Shown: one piece after another, positions 1-12,243 of the stretch
How positions within the stretch are numbered: the stretch's first letter is position 1
How the letters are laid out: each line of letters begins with the position of its first letter
NCBI GenBank assembly: GCA_030248215.1
Contig: JASANG010003310.1
Location: forward strand, 1-64,000
Length of the DNA: 64,000 nt
DNA from: Enoplolaimus lenunculus
Taxonomy: Eukaryota; Nematoda; Enoplea; Enoplida; Thoracostomopsidae
Reading direction: 5' to 3'
Position numbers and translations under genes: made by a program
The notes under the pieces: generated by a model
What the model saw: only the letters and a program-made list of their open reading frames with translations
The model's database searches: none
What the model was told of the DNA's origin: nothing

Positions 1-484
1 TTATTTACCATTGCACGTCGAGTTCAGATTCTGAAACTGTTTCTTCGACTATTTTCACATCGTGTTTTTCATTTTATGTTTAAAATTTCAAGAAAACGTA
101 TAAATATACATATGTATACAAATATAAATATATGTAATATACATTTATATGTATATATAAATATATATGTATTTTTATATACATATGTCTATATATACAT
201 ATGTCTATATATATATATATTGAAGGCCAATCTGCTATTCAGGCCAATTACAGCAGATTGGCCAAGGCCGAAAGTAGCGATTGTACGGTGTAGCAGAAAC
301 GCTGATTGGGTAAGAAGTATTGTATCTGTACAAATAATCAAATCTGATTGGTCTATTAGTTGTATAGCAGTTTAGCCTAGGCGGAATTGCTATTACTCAC
401 AATAGCAGAAGTGGCCTAGGCCAATAAGTAAATTGGTCTGTCAATAGTAGATTAGACTACGACATATATATAAATTGATATACT

Positions 485-893
485 ATATTGACCCGAATAA
501 GAGGGGGACTGATATTTATTTGGCTTCTCCAGAGGGTACCTCCCTTATTATTCGGTTACGGACTGTTATTTATTTTAACCCACGCTCCGCCGTTCTTCGT
601 TACTGATATATATCCGGTACTGCAACTATCCGTTGAATTAAATGTTTGTTTGTGTTGTGTTAATAGTTTGAGCGATAATGCAAGGTTATACGTTGGAATG
701 TACTTTCAAAACTTTAAGTACGCTTTAAAGTTTCTAAGTCAAATTATTTGGACCTGGAGTCATTTATGCGCTACAATTAGGGATAATTGACATTTATGGA
801 CTCTAATTAAGGTTTAAGGATTTTACCCGCTACGGACTCTTATTGGGGATAAGGACTCCTATTGATGGGGACTCAAAAGGGGACCCTAATTAG
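485..893 (+). mobile_element. GACCCGAATAAG inverted-repeat element, left-arm copy
   Basis: Starts with GACCCGAATAAGAGGGGGAC and contains the repeated words GGACTC and ATTAGGG. The same unit occurs at 9360-9770 (right arm), in fuller form at 34570-35008, and in decayed form at 46366-46795. This copy lacks one terminus compared with the 34.6 kb copy. It has no coding capacity. Confidence 0.75.
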
Positions 894-2160
894 TACACCA
901 AATCAGAAAATATTAAATTTCAGTTAAAAATGTTTAAAAAATTTTTAGTTTTCTGCAGAATGAAAGCCGTTTGGAATTGTGCTCGCTACTCGTTGGCATG
1001 GTTGTTACGCAAAACTACTACAGTTTATATGTTACACAAAACTACTACAGTTTATAAACTGTTCGCATAAACGCGTAGCCAAGAAGGGCTCAGGGTTGGT
1101 CTGTCCCCCTGGAAAATTTTAGCCCCCCCCCTCCAGAAAATTTCCATCCCTTCTTGTACGTCATTGATAACCCATGCGTGCCCCTCCTTAAAAATTTTAT
1201 CCCCTGCCCCACAGCATGGTGAGCTGGCCGCGGGACTGTGTTAGCATCGCTAAACGCCCTTACAGTTTCTTCCGTATCTTTTTTGAATTTTTCTGCAACG
1301 TTTTTTAACAAACAAAACTTCTGTGCATTGTAAGCTTATAAAAGCTTCGCCGACGGAAGATTAATAGAATTTTAGCTGGAAAAATTTTTTCATTTTCTTA
1401 TTATTAACGTTAAAATTTCGCTATCAGTAAAACAGCGTTTTTCCACGGTTGTTTGTGGACAGTACAAGCCGACGTAACGGCGAAAAGCCCATTCACACTA
1501 GGCCCGTAGTCAGTTCACCTTGCTAGTGGGGGACTGAAAATTTTTCAGGAGGGCATTCAAGGGTTTTCAATGAGTTACAAGCATGGTTGAAAACTTTATA
1601 GGGGGACAAAATTTTCCACGGCTGTATTTTGACGGTTTCACAACTTCAATATACCAAAGGTAGCTTTTTGAAAGCGGATAGTTCAAAATTCTTATACGTA
1701 GTACCGGAGCAGACAGGGGTGGGTGCTCCCCTCCTAGCTCCAGAACGGTGGCCAGCGAAATCACGTGCGAAGCGATCAAGAAGCCAGACGCGTTTTAAAA
1801 CTTGGGCGGTTTTGTTCAATCGGTTAGTGTGGGGCGCTGTTTCAGGGTGGGCGCCCCCAAAATGCGAAGTATGGTGGTAGGGCTTAGCCCGTCTTCCCAG
1901 TTCCATCGATTTACCAACCAATAGTAGTAAACGATGCCAAGATGACGCAACCACGGCAACAAGTATATGTGGCCATTGAGTAATAGAAGCCTTCACCAGC
2001 ATGGCCAAAATATTTTCAAACTGCATTAACACAGATTTAACCAAGTCAGACGATTTGAATGGCACCGCAATATTTGGGTTTGCTTTGATAAGAAAATCCT
2101 ACTTGTTCTACAAATGTTCTTGACTCGTCTGCTGACAATTTCATGTTTGCAAAGTCAACC

Positions 2161-2328
2161 AGGTATACAACAGGGCCGGATCGTTTTCCGGCGGGGCGGT
2201 AATACAGTCCGTTTAAGCTTTAGACTACTACTGTTTTTTGCTTAGGCTTTAGGCTTAGGCTTAATTTTAGGCTTAGGTTTAGGCTCAAGAATATGCTTAT
2301 ACTACTGTTCCGGCCTTGTTCTATACTT
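2161..2328 (+). mobile_element. TTAGGC-carrying MITE, long subtype (left arm)
   Basis: Inverted ends are TATACAACAGGGCCGG on the left and CCGGCCTTGTTCTATA on the right. The middle is a run of GCTTAGG / TTTAGGC words. The mirror copy is 7919-8087. Confidence 0.8.
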
Positions 2329-2781
2329 GAGTCGCCAAAGTTTAACATGTGGGACTTAAGCATACAAAATAGTTAATATTCAAAATTTATGCATGTTCCA
2401 AATGTGCTACTTTATCGCAAAGAGCGTTAACGGTAAATAAGTACCTCAACAAGAGTATACAACTTTGACCATTTTACGTCGAAGACATACCGTTTTAATT
2501 TCGGCGTTTCAAAACTGATTGTTTTACAAATTTAGAATGCAAATTCAAATAATTAATTGTATTAATAAAGAATTATAATTAAATTATGGTGTTTGCGAAT
2601 AGTAGAACATGATGCCGTTGGGATCAATGTTGGTCGATTGTATGGGTATTTTTGTCGAGTTAGTATTCATTTTATGAGTTTTTTTACAAAATTTGTCGTC
2701 AATAACAGCTAAAAATGAAAATTTGCTAATTTTTCGCGCACGAAATTTAGTAAGTAGATAGCTTAATTCAACACACAAATG

Positions 2782-2925
2782 AGGCCAATGTAAAGAACAG
2801 GGCGGAACAGTATTATAACCATATTCATTAAGCCTAAACGTAAGCCTAAGCTTAAGCCGAGCAAAATATTAGTCTAAAAGTTAAGCTTACTCTATTGCAG
2901 CCGAAGAAAAAACATTCCGCCCCTG
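2782..2925 (-). mobile_element. TTAGGC-carrying MITE, short subtype (left arm)
   Basis: About 145 bp. Left end is GGCCAATGTAAAGAACAGGG and right end is ATTCCGCCCCTG. The interior reads AAGCCTAA on this strand (TTAGGC on the other), followed by a conserved AGCTTACTCTATTGCAG block. The mirror copy is 7328-7469. Confidence 0.85.
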
Positions 2926-2982
2926 ATGATTACGTCGGCGAATAATGAAATAGCAGTCTTCAAGTTTTAACGTACTTACTAT

Positions 2983-3150
2983 ATAGCAGACCAGTAGCCT
3001 CAGAGGACGCCAGGCGCGAGCTCAGCAGCGTAGAAAATTTTTGGCTCCGTACAAAGTTGTTAGGTGCGCTGTAACGTCATCTGACAACTTGTACACCTCT
3101 CCTAAATTTTTAGCTCCTCTAGGAAGTTGAGCTGGCTACAGGTCTGCTAT
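2983..3150. mobile_element. TAGCAGACC inverted-repeat element (left arm)
   Basis: About 168 bp with ends ATAGCAGACCAGTAGCC and GGCTACAGGTCTGCTAT. The mirror copy is at 7102-7270. A related, decayed unit with GCTGGCTGCGAGACTG is near 30290-30440, and another near 25145-25290. Confidence 0.75.
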
Positions 3151-3178
3151 GTACTACGTCGTTTCAGCTTGCAAAAGA

Positions 3179-3366
3179 TGGTAAGTCAAATTGACTTTCT
3201 CCGAACTAGGCTTATGGAGAATTCACGAGATTGAATCAAAATTCGACTCCGCCAGAGTCAGATTCCATACACGGAGTCGCACGTTTGACTCTGGCAAGTA
3301 GAATTTGACTCAGTTTGAATAGTCTCGTATAGCCGAATTCGGAGAAAGTCAATTTGACTGACCATT
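3179..3366. mobile_element. GTCAAATTGACTTTCTCCGAA palindromic element (left arm)
   Basis: Near-palindromic, about 185 bp, with ends TGGTAAGTCAAATTGACTTT and AAAGTCAATTTGACTGACCA and internal GACTCCGCCAGAGTC words. Other copies are at 6886-7075, 10431-10606 and 13190-13304. Confidence 0.75.
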
Positions 3367-3870
3367 TTGCAGTGTACATATTTTTGGAGCTAATAACTGC
3401 AAACTTTTTACAAGACGTAAGAACCCATCTGGCCCTAGCGTCAAGGTGTATACGCCATGCAGAAGCAGCCACCCACATACCCCATTTGGAAGAGCACCCA
3501 CCCCTAAACGGGCCCCGACCTAACCAGCTGAACCAAACACCGCCCAAAACTTTAAAATGCGTCTGACTTCTCGCTTGCGGCTTTCGGGGGCCCACGCGGG
3601 AGTTTGAGGGAGCTCTCATCAGTGTCTGCTCCAGCACTGCCTCTACGCCTCTGTTTATGTATTCTTATTTTTCAGGTTTCGTGGCATTACTCTCCAACGT
3701 CCGTGCGCAAAATTTGGCCAAGGATGCGGAATCAGAAACACAAATGCTTCATGCAAAACTTAGAGGTCTTTGTAATCCCTCTATGTACCACAATCATTAA
3801 TTAATGATACTACAGCATATTTATACTGCAAAGTTTACAAGTAAGTTTATTGTGTTAATTAATATTCATA

Positions 3871-4134
3871 CACTGTAAATTCCAGTGAGTTGATTTTAAC
3901 TCAAAATGAGTTGAATGACTAAGTCTGTAGTCTGTGTTATGACTATCAGAGACTCACAATTTGAGTTGATTCAACCTCATTGTGATTTAATTAATCAACT
4001 CCCATGGAGTGAACTCAACTCACTTTGACCATCAACTCAACTCACTTTGACAATCAACTCGACTCAGAGTGAACTAAAGTTTGATGTTGTTTACTCAGAA
4101 ATAATTAACTTTCTAACTCATTGATTAACAGTGT
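3871..4134. mobile_element. AACTCA mariner-like MITE (left arm)
   Basis: Begins CACTGTAAATTCCAGTGAGT and ends in AACAGTG, flanked by TA on both sides. The interior is dense in AACTCA / TGAGTT words in both orientations. TA flanks and CACTG-type ends fit the Tc1/mariner group. The mirror copy is 6115-6384. Confidence 0.8.
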
Positions 4135-4855
4135 ACTTAATTTTTTACTTTTCTTAAGTGGTTGATACTTAAACCAACAGCCAACGGTGTTAGGGTTGTG
4201 ATTATGGCTGATAGGGTCCAACTTTTGTCATAATTTTTCGCACGTTTTACTTGTTTGTCAGACTGTTCGTTAATATAGTCTTCAGTACTTTTAATACATT
4301 AAAAATCGAATTTTTCAAAAACTCAAATTGAAACGTTGTGGTCATTTTAAAACAAAAATCTGCCGTTTATCAAATATTAGTACGCTAAGGCATATTTTAA
4401 AATGAGGGGGCAGTATGAACTGGGACACGTAAACGATCACTGGCTATGAAGAAATTTAATTTTTTTAAGATAATTTTATGTTCTGTGTTGCTCAAATTCA
4501 AACCAGTTAAATGGTTGTTGCCCAGTGTGCCATATTACCAGCGCACCATTCCACCTGCATAAAAGACTTCATAACCATTAATATGAACCAAAGATATTCG
4601 AGAAATTTGATTGGCTGTTTGTTTTGCCATTTCAGTTCCATAGCTTAGACTGACAAGCTTTGCATTTAAATCGCTGTATACTTTCACGCAGCATTTCTAC
4701 ACTCCATCATTGACGGGCTTTTAACCCGAGATCTGCATTTAATTTCTAAGTCCTTAATTGATTTCGCGCCGCTACTATATATGGGGTTTGGCTGTACATA
4801 TTGTTGCCGAGCGCTCCAAATACGTATGCCATTCAGCATTACTTGTATACAGTCA

Positions 4856-5384
4856 CTTGAAATCTAAGCACCCCATTTCTGAAAAGCTTGTTGCTTCGCA
4901 AGTACGTAAAGCTGGCTACAGACCCGTAGCTACGTACAAATACAATGTAAATTTCAATAAGTTGATTAGTCAAGTCAGCTAGCGAGTTGGTCATTTCTGA
5001 ATTAATATCAGTAAACATTAACTCACTCTGAGTTGAGCAGATTCACATTCTGAGTTCAGAGGACTCAGGGTGAGTTGATTAATTAATTCAGAATGAATTG
5101 AATCAACTCGAAATGTTGAGTTCTTATAGTCCTCACTCAGACTGAGATAAATTCACCTGTGCACACAGATGGATTCCGAGCAATGTATTCATCATCGCTT
5201 TTAACAACACATTTCTGTTTGACCATTGAGAAATGCCGACGCTCGGGACAGTTGCCACGTGACCATTCGCCAACTAACCTTCCTCTGCAAACACATAATA
5301 CTTATATCAAAAACATTGTGCAATGCGCAAAAGTTAGTAAACTTCATTCCACTGAACAATCACATTTTGCTGTGAGAAAATATT
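4856..5384. other. Unpaired spacer of the palindrome
   Basis: Pairing between the arms stops near 4855 and 5385. The intervening ~530 bases are not mirrored. They contain one mariner-like AACTCA element (about 4944-5155) and otherwise AT-rich sequence without a supportable gene. Confidence 0.75.
4944..5155. mobile_element. AACTCA mariner-like MITE in the palindrome spacer
   Basis: TGTAAATTTCAATAAGTTGA on the left and ACTGAGATAAATTCACCTGTG on the right (shown only as ends of the family), with AACTCA words between. It is not mirrored in the other arm because it lies in the unpaired centre. Confidence 0.65.
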
Positions 5385-6114
5385 GTAAACAAAGTAATGC
5401 TGGAAAGTTGCCCAAATACGTATTTGGAGCGCTCTAGCTTTAACAATATAGATACAGCCAAACCACCATATATAGTAGACGTGTTGCGAAATCAATTAAG
5501 GACTTAGTAAATTAAACTGCAGATTCTTAAAAACCCGCACAATGATGGAGTGTAGAAACGCTGTGTGAACATACACAGCGTTTAAATGCAAAGCTTTTCC
5601 ATCTTCGCTGTGGTTCTGAAATGGCAAAACAAACAGCCAATCAAATTTCTGGAATATTTTTGGTTCATATTAATGGTTAAAATTTTTTATTGCAGATCAA
5701 TGGTGCGCTGGTAATATGGCACACTGGGCAACAACCATTTAACTGGTTTGAATTTGAGCAATTCCAGAACATAAAATTATCTTAAAAAATTAAATTTCTT
5801 CATAGTCAGTGATCGTTTATGTGTCGCATTTCATACTGCCCCCTCATTTTAAAATATGCCTTAGCGTACTAATATTTGATAACGGCAGATTTTTGTTTTA
5901 AAATGGCCACAACGTTTTAATTTGAGTTTTTGAAAAATTCGATTTTTAATGTATTAAAAGTACTGAAGACTATATTAACGAACAGCCTGACAAACGGTAG
6001 AATGTGTGAAAAATTATGACAAAAGTTGGACCCTATCAGCCATAATCACAACCCTAACACCGTTGGCTGTTGGTTTAAGTATCAACCACTTAAAGAAAAA
6101 GTAAAAAAATTAAG

Positions 6115-6384
6115 TACACTGTTAATTCGAATGAGTTAGAAAGTTAATTATTTCTGAGTAAACAACATCAAACTTTAGCTCACTCTGAGTTGAGTTGATT
6201 GTCAAAGTGAGTTGAGTTGATGGTCAAAGTGAGTTGAGTTCACTCCATGGGAGTTGATTAATTAAATCACAATGAGTTGAATCAACTCAGAATTGTGAGT
6301 TCTGATAGTCATAACACAGACTACAGACTAGTCATTCAACTCATTTTGAGTTAAAATCAACTCACTGGAATTTACAGTGTATGA
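6115..6384. mobile_element. AACTCA mariner-like MITE (right arm)
   Basis: Mirror of 3871-4134, with the TTTACAGTG end and TA flank near 6382. Confidence 0.8.
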
Positions 6385-6885
6385 ATATTAATTAACACAA
6401 TAAACTTACTTGTAAACTTTGCAGTATAAATATGCTGTAGTATCATTAATTAATGATTGGTGGTACATAGAGGGATTACAAAGACCTCTAAGTTTTGCAT
6501 GAAGCATTTGTGTTTCTGATTCCGCATCCTTGGCCAAATTTTGCGCACGGACGTTGGAGAGTAATGCCACGAAACCTGAAAAATAAGAATACATAAACAG
6601 AGGCGTACAGGCAGTGCTGGAGCAGACACTGATGAGAGCTCCCTCAAACTCCCGGGTGGGCCCCCCAAACTCGCAAGCGAGAAGTCAGACGCATTTTAAA
6701 GTTTTGGGCGGTGTTTGGTTCAGCTGGTTAGGTTGGGGCCCGTTTAGGGGTGGGTGCCCTTCCAAATGGGGTATGTGGGTGGCTGCTTCTGCACTGCGTA
6801 TACACCTTGACGCTAGGGCCAGATGGGTTCTTACGTCTTGTAAAAAGTTTGCAGTTATTAGCTCCAAAATATGTACACTGCAAAA

Positions 6886-7075
6886 AATGGTCAGTCAAAT
6901 TGACTTTCTCCGAAATCGGCTCTACGAGACTATTCAAACTGAGTCAAATTCTACTCTGCCAGAGTCAAACGTGCGACTCCGTGTATGGAATTTGACTCTG
7001 GCGGAGTCGAATTTTGATTCAATTTGTGTAGTCTCCAAAAGCCTAGTTCGGAGAAAGTCAATTTGACTTACCATT
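6886..7075. mobile_element. GTCAAATTGAC palindromic element (right arm)
   Basis: Mirror of 3179-3366 in the right arm of the palindrome. Confidence 0.75.
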
Positions 7076-7101
7076 TTTTGCAAGCTGAAACGACGTAGTA
7101 C

Positions 7102-7270
7102 ATAGCAGACCTGTAGCCAGCTCAACTTCCTAGAGGAGCTAAAAATTTAGGAGAGGTGTACAAGTTGTCAGATGACGTTACAAGCGCACCTAACAACTTT
7201 GTACGGAGCCAAAAATTTTCTACGCCGCTGAGTTCGCGCCTGGCGTCCTCTGAGGCTACTGGTCTGCTAT
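7102..7270. mobile_element. TAGCAGACC inverted-repeat element (right arm)
   Basis: Mirror copy of 2983-3150 in the other palindrome arm, with the same two ends. Confidence 0.75.
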
Positions 7271-7327
7271 ATAGTAAGTACGTTAAAACTTGAAGACTGC
7301 TATTTCATTATTCGCCGACGTAATCAT

Positions 7328-7469
7328 CAGGGGCGGAATGTTTTTCTTTGGCTGCAATAGAGTAAGCTTAACTTTTAGACTAATATTTTGCTCGGCTTAA
7401 GCTTAGGCTTACGTTTAGGCTTAATGAATATGGTTATAATACTGTTCCGCCCTGTTCTTTACATTGGCC
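7328..7469 (+). mobile_element. TTAGGC-carrying MITE, short subtype (right arm)
   Basis: Mirror of 2782-2925. It starts CAGGGGCGGAATG, has the CTGCAATAGAGTAAGCTTAA block and TTAGGC words, and ends TTCTTTACATTGGCC. Confidence 0.85.
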
Positions 7470-7918
7470 TCATTTGTGTGTTGAATTAAGCTATCTACTA
7501 AATTTCGTGCGCGAAAAAATTAGCAAATTTTCATTTTTAGCTGTTATTGACGACAAATTTTGTAAAAAAACTCATAAAATGAATACTAACTCGACAAAAA
7601 TACCCATACAATCGACCAACATTGATCCCAACGGCATCGTGTTTTACTATTCGCAAACACCATAATTTAATTATAATTCTTTATTAATACAATTAATTAT
7701 TTGAATTTGCATTCTAAATTGTAAAACAATCAGTTTTGAAACGCCGCAAATTTAAACGGTGTGTCTTCGACGTAAAATGGTCAAAGTTGTATACTCTTGT
7801 TGAGGTACTTATTTACCGTTAACGCTCTTTGCGATAAAGTAGCACATTTGGAACATGCATAAATTTTGAATATTAACTATTTTGTATGCTTAAGTCCCAC
7901 ATGTTAAACTTTGCGACT

Positions 7919-8087
7919 CATGTATAGAACAAGGCCGGAACAGTAGTATAAGCATATTCTTGAGCCTAAACCTAAGCCTAAAATTAAGCCTAAGCCTAAA
8001 GCCTAAGCAAAAAACAGTAGTAGTCTAAAGCTTAAACGGACTGTATTACCGCCCCGCCGGAAAACGATCCGGCCCTGTTCTATACCT
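7919..8087 (-). mobile_element. TTAGGC-carrying MITE, long subtype (right arm)
   Basis: Mirror of 2161-2328. It contains AAGCCTAAGCC words between CCGGAACAG and CCGGCCCTGTTCTATA ends. Confidence 0.8.
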
Positions 8088-9359
8088 GGGTCGACTTTGC
8101 AAACATGAAATTGTCAGCAGACGAGTCAAGAACATTTGTAGAACAAGTAGGATTTTCTTATCAAAGCAAACCCAAATATTGCGGTGCCATTCAAATCGTC
8201 TGACTTGGTTAAATCTGGGTTAATGCAGTTTGAAAAATATTTCGGCCATGCTGGTGAAGGCTTCTATTACTCAATGGCCACATATACTTGTTGCCGTGGT
8301 TGCGTCATCTCGCATCGTTTACTACTATTGGTTGGTAAATCCATGGAACTGGAAGACGGGCGAGCCCCTACCTCCATACTCCCCATTTTGGGGGGCCCCA
8401 CCCTGAAATAGCGCCCCACACTAACCGATTGAAACAAAACCGCCCAAGTTTTAAAACGCGTCTGGCTTCTTGATCGCTTCGCACGTGATTTCGCTGGCCA
8501 CCGTTCTGGAGTTTGGAGGGAGCACCCACCCCTGTCTGCTCCGGTACTACGTATAAGAATTTTGAACTATCCGCTTTCAAAAAGCTACCTTTGGTATATT
8601 GAAGTTGTGAAACCGTCAAAATACAGCCGTGGAAAATTTTGTCCCCCTATAAAGTTTTCAACCATGCTTGTAACTCATTGAAAACCCTTGAATGCCCTCC
8701 TGAAAAATTTTCAGTCCCCCACTAGCAAGGTGAACTGACTACGGGCCTAGTGTGAATGGGCTTTTCGCCGTGACGTCGGCTTGTACTGTCCACAAACAAC
8801 CGTGGAAAAACGCTGTTTTACTGATAGCGAAATTTTAACGTTAATAATAAGAAAATGAAAAAATTTTTCCAGCTAAAATTCTATTAATCTTCCGTCGGCG
8901 AAGCTTTTATAAGCTTACAATGCACAGAAGTTTTGTTTGTTAAAAAACGTTGCAGAAAACTTCAAAAAAGATACGGAAGAAACTGTAAGGGCGTTTAGCG
9001 ATGCTAACACAGTCCCGCGGCCAGCTCACCATGCTGTGGGGCAGGGGATAAAATTTTTCAGGAGGGGCACGCATGGGTTATCAATGACGTACAAGAAGGG
9101 ATGGAAATTTTCTGGAGGGGGGGGGCTAAAATTTTCCAGGGGGGCAGAACTACCCCTAGCCCTTCTTGGCTACGCGTTTATGCGAACAGTTTATAAACTG
9201 TAGTAGTTTTGTGTAACATATAAACTGTAGTAGTTTTGCGTAACAACTATGCCAACGAGAGCGAGCACAATTCCAAACGGCTTTCATTCTGCAGAAAACT
9301 AAAAATTTTTTAAACATTTTTAACTGAAATTTAATATTTTCTGATTTGGTGACGAATTA

Positions 9360-9770
9360 GGGGTCCCCTTTTGAGTCCCCATCAATAGGAGTCCGTATCC
9401 CTAATAAGAGTCCGTAAGCGGGTAGAATCCTTAAACCTTAATTAGAGTCCATAAATGTCAATTATCCCTAATTGTAGCGCATAAATGACTCCAGGTCCAA
9501 ATAATTTGACTTAGAAACTTTAAAGCGTACTTAAGTTTTGAAAGTACATTCCAACGTATAACCTTGCATTATCGCTCAAACTATTAACACAACACAAACA
9601 AACATTTAATTCAACGGATAGTTGCAGTACCGGATATATATCAGTAACGAAGAACGGCGGAGCGTGGGTTAAAAATAAATAACAGTCCGTAACCGAATAA
9701 TAAGGGAGGTACCCTCTGGAGAAGCCAAATAAATATCAGTCCCCCCTCTTATTCGGGTCAATACAGTATA
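9360..9770 (-). mobile_element. GACCCGAATAAG inverted-repeat element, right-arm copy
   Basis: Mirror copy of the element at 485-893 within the right arm, nearly identical by eye. Confidence 0.75.
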
Positions 9771-10430
9771 TCAATTTATATATATGTCGTAGTCTAATCT
9801 ACTATTGACAGACCAATTTACTTATTGGCCTAGGCCACTTCTGCTATTGTGAGTAATAGCAGTTTCGCCTAGGCTAAACTGCTATACAACTAATAGACCA
9901 ATCAGATTTGATTATTTGTACAGATACAATACTTTTACCCAATCAGCGTTTCTGCTACACCGTACAATCGCTATTTGGCCTTGGCCAATCTGCTGTAATT
10001 GGCCTGAATAGCAGATTGGCCTTCAATATATATATATAGACATATGTATATATAGACATATGTATATAAAAATACATATATATTTATATATACATATAAA
10101 TGTATATTACATATATTTATATTTGTATACATATGTATATTTATACGTTTTTCTTGAAATTTTAAACATAAATGAAAAACACAATGTGATAGTCGAAGAA
10201 ACAGTTTCAGAATTGAACTCAACGTGCAATGGTAAATAATGAATAAAAATGATTTTTTTGATTGAACTGTGCTAAAATTAGCACAATCTAAAACGCAAAC
10301 TAAAATTTGTCTTGGAATATGGGTGATTTTATATAGTGAAATTTTCAGGTTATAAGCTATTAAAATGCTTACGGTGGAATATTTAAAACAGGACCGGGAT
10401 CTAAAGTACAATCTTGCACTGCATAAAATA

Positions 10431-10606
10431 GTGAGTCGAAATGGACTCTCTGCTATAAATTGGCTTTTCTGGACTACACAAATTGAGTCAAAATTCGACT
10501 CCGCCAGAGTCAAATAGGACTCGCTGAGTCGCACGTTTGATTCTGGCTGACTCAGTTTGTGTAGTCAGGAAAAAGCCTATTTCGAAGAGAGTCAATTTGA
10601 CTCACC
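10431..10606. mobile_element. GTCAAATTGAC palindromic element
   Basis: Contains the family words GACTCCGCCAGAGTC, GACTCAGTTTGTGTAGTC and GAGAGTCAATTTGACTCACC. It lies just outside the right arm. The rest of 10239-11206 is AT-rich with nothing else I can name. Confidence 0.7.
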
Positions 10607-11206
10607 GGTTTTTGCTGCGTGGAATCGTAGGTGTAAAAATTCATTTGCAGGAAATATCTAAGATTTTCTATTCGAGGAAGTGTCATTCAAATCTTCTTTT
10701 TGTATCTTTTGGGCAATTTTTTATTTTTTATTTGCCAAGATTTCTCTGAAAACTTTAAAAAAAATTTTTCATCACATTATGGATTGTTGTTTTAAACAAT
10801 TCCAACGTCATCTGACCATTTGATTAAAGTAACCGTATGCGCAAGATGATATTTCTGATAAAAAAATTTCTTACGTTTATGAAATATGAACAAGGTTTGC
10901 TTTAAAAAGTATTTTTCTCGAACAAAAAATTTTCGAAAAAAGTTTTGAAATAAAGTCTGAAAATCATTGTTATGGAAATGAATAAACGTTTTTGTTTTAG
11001 GAAAATTGTCTTAAATACTAGAAAAAATTTCTGTTTTGTCGCTGGAAATACATTTCTGAATACTCCAAAAATAGGTAGTTTTTGTGTGTAAGAAAAGCTA
11101 CAGCAACACATACTGAATGTTTAAAGTTGACCATGTCAATATTTTGAAAGATGTAACAGAAGTATAATATCTCTAATCCAATAAGCCTAGCCTAGCCTAT
11201 GAGAGT

Positions 11207-11461
11207 ACACCGTAAATTTCAGTGAGTAATAGTTTTAACTCAGAATGAGTTGAATCGCTCAATCTGTGTTAGGACTTTTGAACTCAAAAATCTCACTTGA
11301 TTCGCCGTGTTCTGAGTTAATTAATGGATTCACCCGGAGTCAACTCAACTCAGAGTGAGAAACAAGTCAACTCAACGTAGGTTAATGTTCCCTGTTCTTT
11401 GCTCTGAAACAAGTAACCCCCCGTATGAGTTGCTTAATCAACTCATTGGAATTTACGGTGT
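11207..11461. mobile_element. AACTCA mariner-like MITE
   Basis: Ends CACCGTAAATTTCAGTGAGT and CATTGGAATTTACGGTG, flanked by TA on each side. About 255 bp, with AACTCA words inside. Confidence 0.82.
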
Positions 11462-11569
11462 AAGGATAAGACTGTAACTAAGCATGAATATAAATACAAC
11501 AAATTAGTCTAAAGCTACCTTAGTTTATCATAGTGTCACGAAAAAAACTGGTCCGTCCTTAAAGGGTTA

Positions 11570-11824
11570 CACTGTAAATTTCAATGAGTTAACTAATCCT
11601 CTCAACTAGCCAGTTAGTTATTTCTGAATAAATATTATTTGTAAACATTAACTCAACCTGAGTTGAGTTGATTCTCACTCCGAGTTGAGTTGATTTTGGC
11701 CGAGTTGTTTAATTTACTCAGAATAAGTTGATTTGAATCCGAATTCTGAGTTCTCACAGTCCTAACTCAGATTGAGTGATGTAACTCATTCAGAGTTAAA
11801 ATCAACTCACTGAAATTTACAGTG
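11570..11824. mobile_element. AACTCA mariner-like MITE
   Basis: Ends CACTGTAAATTTCAATGAGT and CACTGAAATTTACAGTG with flanking TA on both sides. About 255 bp. This is the cleanest copy in the window. Confidence 0.85.
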
Positions 11825-12243
11825 TAACACGATCGAAAAAGTTTATAGGTATGAAAAATGTACCTCGTCAGTCCAGAACGACTTCAAGGTAAAAATTAAA
11901 TGGTTTGATTCTTTCTGTTGCACTCTGTTTTATCCGCACAGTGAAATGTATATAAATACTTTTAGTACTTACGCCTAAACTTCGAAAGCTATCAAAAATG
12001 AAATCGCTAAAAGCCGTCTTGTTTTCAGTTTTAGAAAACTGAAGCGGAAAACAGGAAAAATTTAGCGAAATTGATCCTAAATAAATATCGAGATATAGCG
12101 TTTAAGCTGGCATAACATTTAGTTAACAAACAAATAAACATTATTGCTCTCAATGGAAACTTTGTGTTGCAAGTTATTATTTGTTTACGAAACGAAAAAA
12201 GTTGTACTCAAGCGTTTAAACAATCAAATTTTAGGCATCAGTA

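Larger units (their letters stand above)
1..4855 (+). repeat. Left arm of a ~10.2 kb inverted repeat
   Basis: This arm reads as the reverse complement of 5385-10238. For example, the AT-rich block at 100-225 matches 10025-10145, the GACCCGAATAAG block at 489 matches 9750-9770, and the block at 4759-4850 matches 5387-5490. Differences are scattered single bases and short indels, with identity judged by eye at roughly 96-98%. The arm begins at the first base of the window, so its outer end is not seen. It contains nested small inverted-repeat elements (listed separately) and no reading frame I would call a gene. The longest open frames cross repeat modules and recur only in the other arm. Confidence 0.93.
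5385..10238 (-). repeat. Right arm of the ~10.2 kb inverted repeat
   Basis: Reverse-complement partner of 1-4855. The last clear match is the CGTGCAATGGTAAATAA block near 10222-10238, which corresponds to window base 1. The arm carries the same nested elements in mirror order. The nested copies differ between arms at scattered positions, which suggests the duplication is old enough to have diverged. Confidence 0.93.

Noticed and set aside
3236-7066. Open frames of 130-150 codons in the palindrome arms
   Set aside because: They run through inverted-repeat elements, recur only as mirror copies, and have no recognisable domain. They are repeat-derived and not treated as genes.
1-10238. Palindrome as a simple assembly artefact
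   Set aside because: The arms differ at many scattered positions and the spacer MITE is unpaired. Neither is expected from a duplicated read or hairpin error. Long-read proof is still needed.
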